NCBI GenBank assembly: GCA_964410105.1
Contig: CAYPFY010000019.1
Coordinates: forward strand, 5,033-69,032
Direction: 5' to 3'
Length of the DNA stretch: 64,000 bases
DNA from: CAYPFY01 sp964410105
GTDB lineage: Bacteria > Bacteroidota > Ignavibacteria > UBA10030 > SZUA-254
This document shows, piece after piece, positions 52,401 to 60,412 of the stretch (positions within the stretch are counted from its first letter, which is position 1; every line of letters starts with the position of its first letter). A program made the position numbers and the translations under genes. The notes beneath the pieces are model-generated. The model was given only the letters and a program-made list of their open reading frames with translations, was not told the DNA's origin and searched no databases.

Positions 52401-54053
52401 TTGCGCGCCCTGAAACTTCCCTGCGCAATTCTTCTCTGCGTCTTCGGTCTCACGTCCGGGAGTATTGGCCAGATAGAAAATGTGCCCGTGAATAACCAGG
52501 TGTATGAATTCCTGAACCGCATGGGGGTGAAGGGCCTCCTGCCCCTCTATAGTAATACGATGATCCCCCTCCCGCGACGGGATGTCGCCGGATTTCTTAA
52601 GATTCTAGAAGGGAAGAAGGAACGGCTGTCAGCCGCAGAAACCGGGTTTCTCGACAAATTTGAGAGGGAGTTTGCCCGCGAGATCGATCCGGACCATGAA
52701 GATGCGGCCGTGCTTTTCCGGGGAACCGATGGATTGCTTTCCGAAAAAGAAAAATATCTTTATTCGTACTCCGACTCGACTGTTTCGACGTATGTCGAGT
52801 TTCTCGGCACGCTCGAACACCGCCGGATCACAGGGGATTCTTTCGGCTCGACCCACGCCTCGTTCGAACAGCATGGCGGAAGGGTGAGAGGAACGGTCAA
52901 GGGAAAGCTTGGATATTTCCTCCAGGCCACAAACGGTACCCTTTACGGTGATAAATTGTTTGCCCTTTCCGATACGCGGCTTCGCGGCAACGTAAAGTTC
53001 CATGATCTCAACTCACCTTATTTTGATTTCACCGAAGCATACCTTCAGGCCGATCTCGACTGGTTTGACGTAGAATTCGGAAGAGAGTATACGCTGGTCG
53101 GCACGGGGTACTCGGACCGGCTGCTTCTCTCGGATAACTCCCCCGTGACGGATTTTCTCAAGATCGAAGCCCACTACAAATCGTTCCGCTTCATGTTCCT
53201 CGAGGCCTCCCTCATCGGTGATTCATCCTACGCGCCGGGAATTCCCATAACCGAGCCCCGGGGGAGCAATAAGTATCTTGCGATGCACCGCGCCCAAATT
53301 TCTCTCTTTGACAGGCTTAACCTCGGCGTTTCGGAGATGATTATCTATCAACGGTTCAGCCCCGATTTTGCGTACCTCAATCCCGTGAATTTCTATAAAT
53401 CTTCAGAGCACTCTCTGCGAGACCGAGATAACGCCTTTCTTAATTTTGACCTGGAAGTGTTTCCACGAAACGATATCAAATTGTACGGCACCTGGCTGAT
53501 TGACGACATCGATTTTTCGAAGATCGGTACCGGATGGTGGGGAAATGAGTTCGCCTGGCAGGGGGGAGCCTTCATATCAGGGCTCGCCGGAATTTCTGAC
53601 CTGGATGCCGTCGCTGAGTATACCCGCATTGAACCATACGTCTATTCAAACCGCCTGGACGGAAACGATTACACTCACAATAGCATCCCCCTTGGCCACC
53701 ACCTTCCGCCGAACTCCGACGAATATTTCGTGCAGTTTCAGTACCGGCCCATGAGCAAGGTGCGTGCATGGCTTGGCTACACCCGCTCCCGCCACGGCGA
53801 CAACGAGGTCGTTAACGGGGTCCTCAGGAACGTCGGAGGCGACGCTCTCCAGGGTCACCGGGACTTCGATTCCGACACGGCTATTTTTCTGGATGGTGTC
53901 CTCGTAACCAGAGACCAGGTCCAGCTGAGGTGCGCCTTCGAACCGATAACAAATTTTTTTCTGGTCGGTGACTATGAGTTCCGAAACACGAAGCGCCTCG
54001 GCGCCACTCTGATCGACAATTATTTTTCTCTCCAGGCCCGCGTTGAATATTGA
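52401..54053 (+). CDS. Wzi-like capsule assembly outer-membrane protein
   Basis: This 550-residue protein has a signal peptide (about 1-23, ending SIGQ), an N-terminal helical part (about 27-120) and a barrel-like remainder. The Wzi-like part contains YFLQATNGTLYGDK and DVEFGREYTLVG. Wzi-type proteins are outer-membrane barrels that help anchor capsule at the surface. The start is TTG 52401, four bases past the preceding stop. The glycan bound is unknown. Confidence 0.8.
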   Translation: MRALKLPCAILLCVFGLTSGSIGQIENVPVNNQVYEFLNRMGVKGLLPLYSNTMIPLPRRDVAGFLKILEGKKERLSAAETGFLDKFEREFAREIDPDHEDAAVLFRGTDGLLSEKEKYLYSYSDSTVSTYVEFLGTLEHRRITGDSFGSTHASFEQHGGRVRGTVKGKLGYFLQATNGTLYGDKLFALSDTRLRGNVKFHDLNSPYFDFTEAYLQADLDWFDVEFGREYTLVGTGYSDRLLLSDNSPVTDFLKIEAHYKSFRFMFLEASLIGDSSYAPGIPITEPRGSNKYLAMHRAQISLFDRLNLGVSEMIIYQRFSPDFAYLNPVNFYKSSEHSLRDRDNAFLNFDLEVFPRNDIKLYGTWLIDDIDFSKIGTGWWGNEFAWQGGAFISGLAGISDLDAVAEYTRIEPYVYSNRLDGNDYTHNSIPLGHHLPPNSDEYFVQFQYRPMSKVRAWLGYTRSRHGDNEVVNGVLRNVGGDALQGHRDFDSDTAIFLDGVLVTRDQVQLRCAFEPITNFFLVGDYEFRNTKRLGATLIDNYFSLQARVEY

Positions 54054-54054
54054 T

Positions 54055-55320
54055 ATGGGCACCTCGTGGAAAATATTCCTCGCCGCGCTGATCATGAGGC
54101 TTGTTGCCGTCGCCGTTTTTGCAGATTTTCATAATCCCCAACTGTGGGAGTCTGGCATGATCGCGAGGAACATCCTCGCCGGCTCGGGTTTTACTATGGC
54201 TTACGATGCCGCCGGGGCAATTCCCAAGAACGGAGCAGGAACTTTCCTTGTGCCGAGCGCCTATATGCCTCCGGGATATGTCGGCTTTCTGACCGTTTTC
54301 CTGAAGATTTTTGGCGATGGTATTGGCGGGTACCTGGCGATTCTGCTTGTCCAGGCATCTCTCGGCGCGGTGAGCGCGGTGATCCTCTATAAACTATCGT
54401 CGCTCATGCTTTCTGCCCCGGCAGCCCGATTGGCCGGGTTTTTCGCGGCGTTCTATCCGCCCCTTCTCTATGCCGCATCCGATTTCGGTACGACGGTTCT
54501 CTATGCTTTTCTGCTCGGGATTCTCCTGTTCCTTGCTCTCCGGATCTCACGAACTCCAAGTGTCTTTGACGCCTCGCTTGCCGGGATTGCGGGCGGGCTG
54601 ATGTCCCTCGTCCGCGGTGAAGGTCTCTTGATCTGTGGATTTCTTGGCGTGTGGCTGCTCATGCACGCGCCTCCCCGCTGTGTCCTAACTATGGCGGCGA
54701 CTGTGCTTCTTGTGATCTCTCCCTGGTTTTTAAGGAATTTTATTGTTTTTCACGCCGCGGTGCCGGTGACCACCTCATCAGGCTTCAATTTCTGGAGAGG
54801 ACATAATCCGATTGCCACAGGCTCCGCCCGCGATGAGTCCGGGGCGGGTATCTGGGGGTCAGACGCTGTCGACAGGAAGCTGAGCCAGCTCACCCCCTCG
54901 GACGGGTATGAGGTTGAAAGAGACCGCGTTTTCTTGGACGATGCCCTCTCTTTCATCGGTGAAAACTCTTCCGCTGAATTCCGGCTCTCCCTCCGGAAGT
55001 TGTTTTCTCTCTGGGTTCTCGATACGACTCACCCCAGGGCCCTCTCCCTTGCCTACGTATTTTCGTGGGGTCCCGTTCTTGTTCTCTCGCTCATGGGTGC
55101 TTATCAGTGCCTCCGCCAGCATGTCGATATCGGGATTCTTCTGTTTTTTGCCCTCGGAATGACTCTGACGGCCCTCCTCTTTTTTGTCATTCCCCGGTAT
55201 CAGATTATCCTCGCGTATGGCCTACTGCCTCTTGCTGCCGCGGGAGCGGCAGGCGTTCCCGGATTTTGGGTCAGGGGAAGGTTCGGGGTCTCTCTGATTA
55301 TCACGATTCTGACCACATGA
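54055..55320 (+). CDS. GT39/PMT-family membrane glycosyltransferase
   Basis: This 421-residue polytopic membrane protein has about ten hydrophobic helices. The N-terminal extracytoplasmic loop (NPQLWESGMIARNILAGSG) and VPSAYMPPGYVGFL resemble the ArnT/PMT_2 family, which uses polyprenyl-phosphate sugars. ATG 54055 directly follows the Wzi-like stop; a TTG at 54043 overlaps it. It overlaps the DPM1-like gene by four bases, which suggests donor supply and transfer by the pair. The acceptor (glycan, lipid A or protein) is unknown. Confidence 0.78.
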   Translation: MGTSWKIFLAALIMRLVAVAVFADFHNPQLWESGMIARNILAGSGFTMAYDAAGAIPKNGAGTFLVPSAYMPPGYVGFLTVFLKIFGDGIGGYLAILLVQASLGAVSAVILYKLSSLMLSAPAARLAGFFAAFYPPLLYAASDFGTTVLYAFLLGILLFLALRISRTPSVFDASLAGIAGGLMSLVRGEGLLICGFLGVWLLMHAPPRCVLTMAATVLLVISPWFLRNFIVFHAAVPVTTSSGFNFWRGHNPIATGSARDESGAGIWGSDAVDRKLSQLTPSDGYEVERDRVFLDDALSFIGENSSAEFRLSLRKLFSLWVLDTTHPRALSLAYVFSWGPVLVLSLMGAYQCLRQHVDIGILLFFALGMTLTALLFFVIPRYQIILAYGLLPLAAAGAAGVPGFWVRGRFGVSLIITILTT

Positions 55321-56030
55321 AAACTCTCGTCGTCACTCCAACATACGATGAAGCAGATAACATAGAGCGGTTTATCGGGGATGTGCTCAGCCAGGATCCC
55401 GATATCGAAATCCTGGTCGTCGACGATAACTCCCCCGACGGGACAGGGGATCTCGTCCAAAAGATGATGGATTCCAATCGGAGGATTCATCTTATTCGCC
55501 GTCCCCGTAAGATGGGGCTCGGCACCGCATATGTCGAAGGCTTTAAATATGCGATCGCACGAAGTTTTGACTACATCTTTGAGATGGATGCGGATTTTTC
55601 GCACAACCCGGAAGAAATCCCGCTCATGCTCAAGCGGATGGAGACGAATGACCTTACCATAGGATCCCGCTATACAGACGGGGTCCGCGTGGTTAACTGG
55701 CCCATCCGCCGGCTCATCCTGAGTTATGCCGCAAATCTCTATACCCGCGTCATTACCGGAATGAGCGTCAAGGACGCCACCGGCGGGTTCAAATGCTTCC
55801 GGCGCAAAATTCTGGAAACGATCAATCTTGATAACGTTCACTCCAACGGCTACGCATTTCAGATTGAAATGAATTTTAAGGCCTGGGCCAAGGGGTTCGT
55901 TCTCTGCGAGCATCCCATAATTTTCGTCGACCGGAGGTCGGGGGTTTCAAAGATGTCAAAGAAAATCGTCTACGAGGCGGTCTTCATGGTCTGGAAACTG
56001 AAGTTCCAACAGCTCTTCGGGATGCTCTGA
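55317..56030 (+). CDS. DPM1-like polyprenyl-phosphate glycosyltransferase (GT2)
   Basis: This 237-residue GT2 enzyme matches the dolichol-phosphate mannose synthase family, with VVTPTYDEADNIERFI, VVDDNSPDGTGDLV, GLGTAYVEGFKYAI, EMDADFSHNPEEIP and GSRYTDGVRV. No C-terminal membrane domain is fused. It should make polyprenyl-phosphate-linked hexose on the cytoplasmic side. ATG 55317 overlaps the preceding membrane glycosyltransferase stop. Confidence 0.9.
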   Translation: MKTLVVTPTYDEADNIERFIGDVLSQDPDIEILVVDDNSPDGTGDLVQKMMDSNRRIHLIRRPRKMGLGTAYVEGFKYAIARSFDYIFEMDADFSHNPEEIPLMLKRMETNDLTIGSRYTDGVRVVNWPIRRLILSYAANLYTRVITGMSVKDATGGFKCFRRKILETINLDNVHSNGYAFQIEMNFKAWAKGFVLCEHPIIFVDRRSGVSKMSKKIVYEAVFMVWKLKFQQLFGML

Positions 56031-56033
56031 TCT

Positions 56034-58031
56034 ATGCAGCTGTCCGTCATCATCGTCAACTATAACGTCCGAGCATTCCTCGAAAACTGCCTCATCTCAG
56101 TGCGCAAGGCGCTCTCCGGCATAGAGGCGGAAATCTTCGTGGTGGATAACGCCTCCGACGACGGCAGTATCGATATGGTCCGCCAGAAATTCCCCGACGT
56201 CCACCTCCTGGCCAACGACAGGAATGTCGGCTTCGCCGCAGCGAATAACCAGGCCCTCCGGGAGTGCAAGGGCGACTATGTTTTGCTCCTCAATCCCGAT
56301 TCCATCGTCCAGGAAGATACTTTCCGCGTGATGATCGATTTTATGGAGAAAAACCCCGAGGCAGGCCTCGCCGGATGCACGTTGCTGAATCCCGACGGTT
56401 CGCTCCAGCTTCCCTGCCGCAGGAGTTTCCCCACTCCCTGGGTCGCATTCACAAAGATTATAGGCCTGAGCACCCTTTTCCCCCGCTCCCGGCTTTTTGG
56501 ACGGTATAATCTGACATACCTCGATCCCGATGAGAGCTACCCCGTCGACGCCGTCGGTGGGGCATTCATGTTTGTCCGCCGCCAGGTCGTGCAACAGGTC
56601 GGACCCCTCGACGAGGAGTTCTTTATGTACGGCGAGGATCTCGACTGGTGCTACCGCATCCAGTCGGCAGGGTGGAAGATTTTCTACGTCCACTCCACCC
56701 GGATCATCCATTATAAGGGGGAAAGCGCTCGCAGGAGCGATATCGATGAGGTGAAGCTTTTTTATGAGGCGATGCGGGTGTTCGTGAGAAAGCATATTCA
56801 CCCGGGGTTCTTTGCCGACCTGATCCTTCGCTCAGGGATCGCCGTTCGCGAAGGGATCGCCTTCATGGCAAAGATCGCCAAACCGTTGAGGGCCGCGTTT
56901 CTCGACGGGCTTCTCGTCAATATTTCCCTTCTCCTCGGCGAGAAAATATGGTTTGGGGAGTTCTTTCACTTCCCCAGGAGGGCTTTTGTCGCTGCATCCA
57001 CGGTTCCCGCGCTCGCCGTGGTCTTATCGATGTTTTTTCTCGGAGTCTATACCCGCCGGAAGCTTTCGATCACCCGGGCCGCAGGGAGCGTGATGATGGG
57101 TTACGTGATTGTCTCCGCCCTTACATTCTTTTTCAACCAGTACGCGTTCAGCCGGATGGTGGTCGCGATCTCAGGCATGATCACTCTGATTCTCCTTCCG
57201 GGTTGGCGCGTCGTTTCGAGGACGCTGCTCCATTCACGCGAACACTTTCGGCGCAGCCTGTTCGGCCGGCGAACGTTGATCGTGGGGGCGGAAAAGACCG
57301 GGCAGGAGGTCCTGCGAAAGCTCCGCGCACGGGTCGATGACGGGTACGAAATCGTCGGTTTCGTCGATATCGGGCGGAAAAGGGTCGGGGAAAAAATTTC
57401 GGGGGTTGAAATTCTCGGCAGTATTGATAATATTGGGAAGGTCATTCATGAACAAAAGGCCTCCGAGGTCATCTTTTCTACAGATATTCTTTCCTATTCG
57501 GATATCCTTTCGGTCATCGGTAGAGCTCACATGCCGACGGTGAATTTCCGGCTCGTTCCGTCAAGTCTCGAGGTGATCATCGGTAAAACGCATATCGACG
57601 AGCTTGATGATATTCCCCTTGTCGATATCGACTATAATCTGGACCGCCTCTCCCACCGGATCGGAAAACGATTGTTCGATGTCTCGTCAGCAATTTTTCT
57701 TTTGGTTGTGTTCTATCCGTTTGCTTCGCTCCGGAAGAAATCGGGCGAGGAGCTGGGAAGATTCTCACGCGGAGTTCTCCTTCTTCCCGAAGTGCTGCGG
57801 GGCCGCATGAGTCTCGTCGGGCCGCCCCGGTATTCCTCCCTCGGAAGGAATTCAGTGAATTCGCCGGTTTATCTCGGCCGCCCCGGGCTCACCGGCCTGG
57901 CTCAGATTAACTATCGGGATGATCTGCTCCCCGCCGAAGTCGAGAAATATAATCTCTACTACGCCAAGAACCATTCGTTTGCGCTCGATATCGAAATCCT
58001 GCTGAAAGCCCTGCTGCTCCTGAAGCGATAA
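56034..58031 (+). CDS. Fusion of GT2 glycosyltransferase and degenerate phosphoglycosyltransferase
   Basis: This 665-residue protein joins a complete GT2 domain (about 1-280; IIVNYNVRAFLENC, NDRNVGFAAANNQAL, LLNPDSIV) to a membrane segment (about 318-400). A CoA-binding/NAD-like domain follows (about 405-500; TLIVGAEKTGQEVLRKL), and then a shortened sugar-transferase domain (about 535-665). That last domain keeps GKRLFDVSSA, RGRMSLVGPPRY and RPGLTGLAQINY. It lacks the KFRSM-type region, and SRGVLLLPEVL replaces the Asp-Glu dyad stretch. The second half is therefore probably catalytically inactive. It closes the polysaccharide locus two bases before accA. Confidence 0.85.
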   Translation: MQLSVIIVNYNVRAFLENCLISVRKALSGIEAEIFVVDNASDDGSIDMVRQKFPDVHLLANDRNVGFAAANNQALRECKGDYVLLLNPDSIVQEDTFRVMIDFMEKNPEAGLAGCTLLNPDGSLQLPCRRSFPTPWVAFTKIIGLSTLFPRSRLFGRYNLTYLDPDESYPVDAVGGAFMFVRRQVVQQVGPLDEEFFMYGEDLDWCYRIQSAGWKIFYVHSTRIIHYKGESARRSDIDEVKLFYEAMRVFVRKHIHPGFFADLILRSGIAVREGIAFMAKIAKPLRAAFLDGLLVNISLLLGEKIWFGEFFHFPRRAFVAASTVPALAVVLSMFFLGVYTRRKLSITRAAGSVMMGYVIVSALTFFFNQYAFSRMVVAISGMITLILLPGWRVVSRTLLHSREHFRRSLFGRRTLIVGAEKTGQEVLRKLRARVDDGYEIVGFVDIGRKRVGEKISGVEILGSIDNIGKVIHEQKASEVIFSTDILSYSDILSVIGRAHMPTVNFRLVPSSLEVIIGKTHIDELDDIPLVDIDYNLDRLSHRIGKRLFDVSSAIFLLVVFYPFASLRKKSGEELGRFSRGVLLLPEVLRGRMSLVGPPRYSSLGRNSVNSPVYLGRPGLTGLAQINYRDDLLPAEVEKYNLYYAKNHSFALDIEILLKALLLLKR

Positions 58032-58033
58032 AG

Positions 58034-58984
58034 ATGGCAAAATCAGTGCTTGATTTTGAGAAACCTATTGTCGACCTCGAGACTAAGATCGAGGATATGC
58101 GGAAGTACTCTGACTCGCTCGATATAGCGGGCGAAATCAAGGATCTTGAGGAAAAAGTACTTCAGCTGCGAAAATCGGTCTATACGGGACTCACCCGGTG
58201 GCAAAAGGTCCAGCTCGCCCGCCATCCCGACCGCCCCTATACTCTCGACTATATCTCGATGATGACAACCGATTTCATCGAGCTCCACGGCGACCGCTCT
58301 TTCCGCGACGATAAGGCGATCGTCGGCGGCTTCGCCCGCATCGACGGGCGCCCGGTGATGGTGATCGGCCACCAGAAGGGGAGAGATACCAAATCAAATC
58401 TTTTCAGAAATTTCGGTATGCCGAACCCGGAAGGGTACCGTAAAGCCCTTCGCCTGATGAAACTCGCGGCAAAATTCGGCCGGCCGGTGATTTCAATGCT
58501 TGACACTCCCGGCGCTTTTCCCGGGATCGAAGCCGAAGAACGGGGACAAGCCGAAGCAATCGCCCGCAATTTGTTCGAAATGTCCCACCTCCCCGTCCCC
58601 ATTATCGTCGTCATCATTGGCGAGGGTGCCTCGGGCGGAGCGCTCGGGATCGGGGTCGGCGACCGTGTGCTGATGATGGAGAATACCTGGTACTCCGTCA
58701 TTTCACCCGAATCATGCTCGAGTATCCTGTGGCGAAGCTGGGAATATAAAGAGCAGGCCGCCGAAGCCCTGAAACTGACCGCCCCCGACCTCCTCGCCCA
58801 GGGTATCATCGACCGCATCGTCCCCGAACCCCTCGGGGGTGCCCACCGGAACCCCCAGGAAGCCTCGGATATTCTTAAAAATGTGCTCGTGGATGAGCTG
58901 AAAAAGTTCAGGAAAGTCAAGATCGACAAGCTGATCGAGCGAAGGATTGAAAAGTTCGGAGCAATGGGCGAATATGAGGAATGA
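58034..58984 (+). CDS. accA: Acetyl-CoA carboxylase carboxyltransferase subunit alpha
   Basis: AccA is the alpha half of the carboxyltransferase, partner of AccD (10521), in malonyl-CoA formation. The 316 residues have the N-terminal helical segment LDFEKPIVDLETKIEDM and the crotonase-type motifs TDFIELHGDRSFRDD, GHQKGRDTKSNLFRNFGM, SMLDTPGAFPGIEAEERGQ and GEGASGGALGIGVGD. Length and order are standard. It lies right behind the polysaccharide locus and overlaps the thioesterase gene. Confidence 0.96.
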   Translation: MAKSVLDFEKPIVDLETKIEDMRKYSDSLDIAGEIKDLEEKVLQLRKSVYTGLTRWQKVQLARHPDRPYTLDYISMMTTDFIELHGDRSFRDDKAIVGGFARIDGRPVMVIGHQKGRDTKSNLFRNFGMPNPEGYRKALRLMKLAAKFGRPVISMLDTPGAFPGIEAEERGQAEAIARNLFEMSHLPVPIIVVIIGEGASGGALGIGVGDRVLMMENTWYSVISPESCSSILWRSWEYKEQAAEALKLTAPDLLAQGIIDRIVPEPLGGAHRNPQEASDILKNVLVDELKKFRKVKIDKLIERRIEKFGAMGEYEE

Positions 58985-59393
58985 CCTGACCTCAGAGACG
59001 AAGATCCGGGTGCGCTATGCCGATACAGATCAGATGAAGATGGTGTATTACGCCAAATTTTTTGAGTATTTCGAACAGGGCCGGTCCGACCTCCTCCGGG
59101 ACCTGGGCATGCCCTATCCCGAGATCGAACGGCTTGGTTTTTTTCTCCCGGTGATCGAGGCTTTCTGCCGCTATTCCCGCGCCGCCCGTTACGATGATCT
59201 GCTGACGGTCAGGACGATTCTCACCGAGCGGCCAACGGTCCGCGTCTGGATTGAGTATGAGGTTTCCGCCGACTCCGGCCTGCTCGCCGATGGGTATACG
59301 GTCCACAGTTTTGTGAATTCTTCCACCGGAAAACCGACCCGCGCTCCCCGGGAGTTTCTGGAAAAAATTTCACGCCTGGCGCATGCTGTCTGA
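58974..59393 (+). CDS. YbgC/FadM-family acyl-CoA thioesterase
   Basis: This 139-residue hot-dog fold protein hydrolyses short acyl-CoA thioesters. The signature is VRYADTDQMKMVYYAKFFEYFEQG at residues 12-35, with the catalytic Asp in YADTDQ. ATG 58974 overlaps the accA end by eleven bases; an upstream start at 58947 would overlap more. It may work in acyl-CoA or lipid metabolism beside accA. Confidence 0.9.
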   Translation: MRNDLTSETKIRVRYADTDQMKMVYYAKFFEYFEQGRSDLLRDLGMPYPEIERLGFFLPVIEAFCRYSRAARYDDLLTVRTILTERPTVRVWIEYEVSADSGLLADGYTVHSFVNSSTGKPTRAPREFLEKISRLAHAV

Positions 59394-59562
59394 AAAACTT
59401 CTCGAAATACTCTGCTGCCCCGTCTGTCACGGCGACCTGCTCTACGACCGGGAAAAGCAAACTCTTACCTGCAAAAAGTGCGGAAAGATTTATCCCATAC
59501 GGGATAATATTCCTATAATGCTGGTCGATCCTCCGGACCCTCCGACGCCCCCGCGTCCCTGA
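59383..59562 (+). CDS. Trm112-like (YcaR/UPF0434) small zinc protein
   Basis: This 59-residue protein (MLSEKLLEILCCPVCHGDLL at the N-terminus) has a two-part zinc site, CCPVC (11-15) and CKKC (30-33), plus the family segment IYPIRDNIPIML. It ends in a proline-rich tail. Trm112 proteins activate methyltransferases in eukaryotes and archaea; the bacterial UPF0434 homologues lack a firm role. The ATG overlaps the thioesterase stop by eleven bases in another frame. The nadC gene starts one base after its stop. It is easily missed because of its size. Confidence 0.85.
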   Translation: MLSEKLLEILCCPVCHGDLLYDREKQTLTCKKCGKIYPIRDNIPIMLVDPPDPPTPPRP

Positions 59563-59563
59563 T

Positions 59564-60412
59564 ATGTTTTCAAACGACAACAGGTTGAGCCGCCTCGTCG
59601 AGGAGGCGATTCTTGAGGATCTTGCCACAGGGGACGTGACGACAGAGGCGATCGTCCCCCCGGATCTCCCCGGCAGAGCTGAGATCATGATCAAATCGCC
59701 CGGAATCGTCGCGGGTCTTTCCGTCGCAGAAATGGTGTTCCAGTGCGTCGATTTTCAGGTTTCTTTTGAAAAACTGTGCGCCGACGGTTTCTTTGCCAAG
59801 CCCGGGACGACGATCGCCCGGGCCGAAGGCTTTTTTTCGAGCCTGCTTAAATCCGAACGCACCGCGCTGAATATTTTGCAGAGAATGTCCGGAATCGCGA
59901 CGCTGACCTCACAATTTGTCGGGGCCGTTAAAGGTTCTTCCGCAAAAATCACCGACACACGGAAAACTCCCCCCGGGCTTCGCATCCTGGACAAACTTGC
60001 GGTCCGCACCGGCGGAGGGGTTAATCATCGCTTCGGTCTCGATGATATGATTCTTGTGAAAAATAATCATATCGCAGCCGCAGGCGGTATCCGCCCCGCT
60101 CTCGAACGTTGCCTCCCCTATGCCCGCTCCCGGAATCTTCCCGTCGAGGTTGAAACGACAAACCTCGACGATATCAGGGAAGTGCTTCAATTCCCGGGAG
60201 TGAATCGGATCATGCTCGATAATTTTTCGCTTGATGCGATGCGCGAGGCTGTTTTATTGGTTAAGCATTCCGCCGAAGTGGAGGCATCCGGCGGAATTTC
60301 CCTCGAGAACGTCCGGGCTGTCGCCGAAACGGGCGTCGATTTCATTTCCGTAGGACTCCTGACTCATTCTCCCCCGGCTCTCGATATGTCAATGAAAATC
60401 TCACAACGTTGA
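59564..60412 (+). CDS. nadC: Nicotinate-nucleotide pyrophosphorylase (quinolinate phosphoribosyltransferase)
   Basis: NadC converts quinolinate and PRPP to nicotinate mononucleotide in de novo NAD synthesis. The 282 residues show EDLATGDVTTEAI (about 18-30), ERTALNILQRMSGIAT, TDTRKTPPGLRILDKLAV and the binding segment VRTGGGVNHRFGLDDMILVK. Also present are EVETTNLDDIREVL and EASGGISLENVRAVAETGVD. It is placed between the Trm112-like gene and a flippase gene. nadA and nadB are not in the window. Confidence 0.96.
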   Translation: MFSNDNRLSRLVEEAILEDLATGDVTTEAIVPPDLPGRAEIMIKSPGIVAGLSVAEMVFQCVDFQVSFEKLCADGFFAKPGTTIARAEGFFSSLLKSERTALNILQRMSGIATLTSQFVGAVKGSSAKITDTRKTPPGLRILDKLAVRTGGGVNHRFGLDDMILVKNNHIAAAGGIRPALERCLPYARSRNLPVEVETTNLDDIREVLQFPGVNRIMLDNFSLDAMREAVLLVKHSAEVEASGGISLENVRAVAETGVDFISVGLLTHSPPALDMSMKISQR

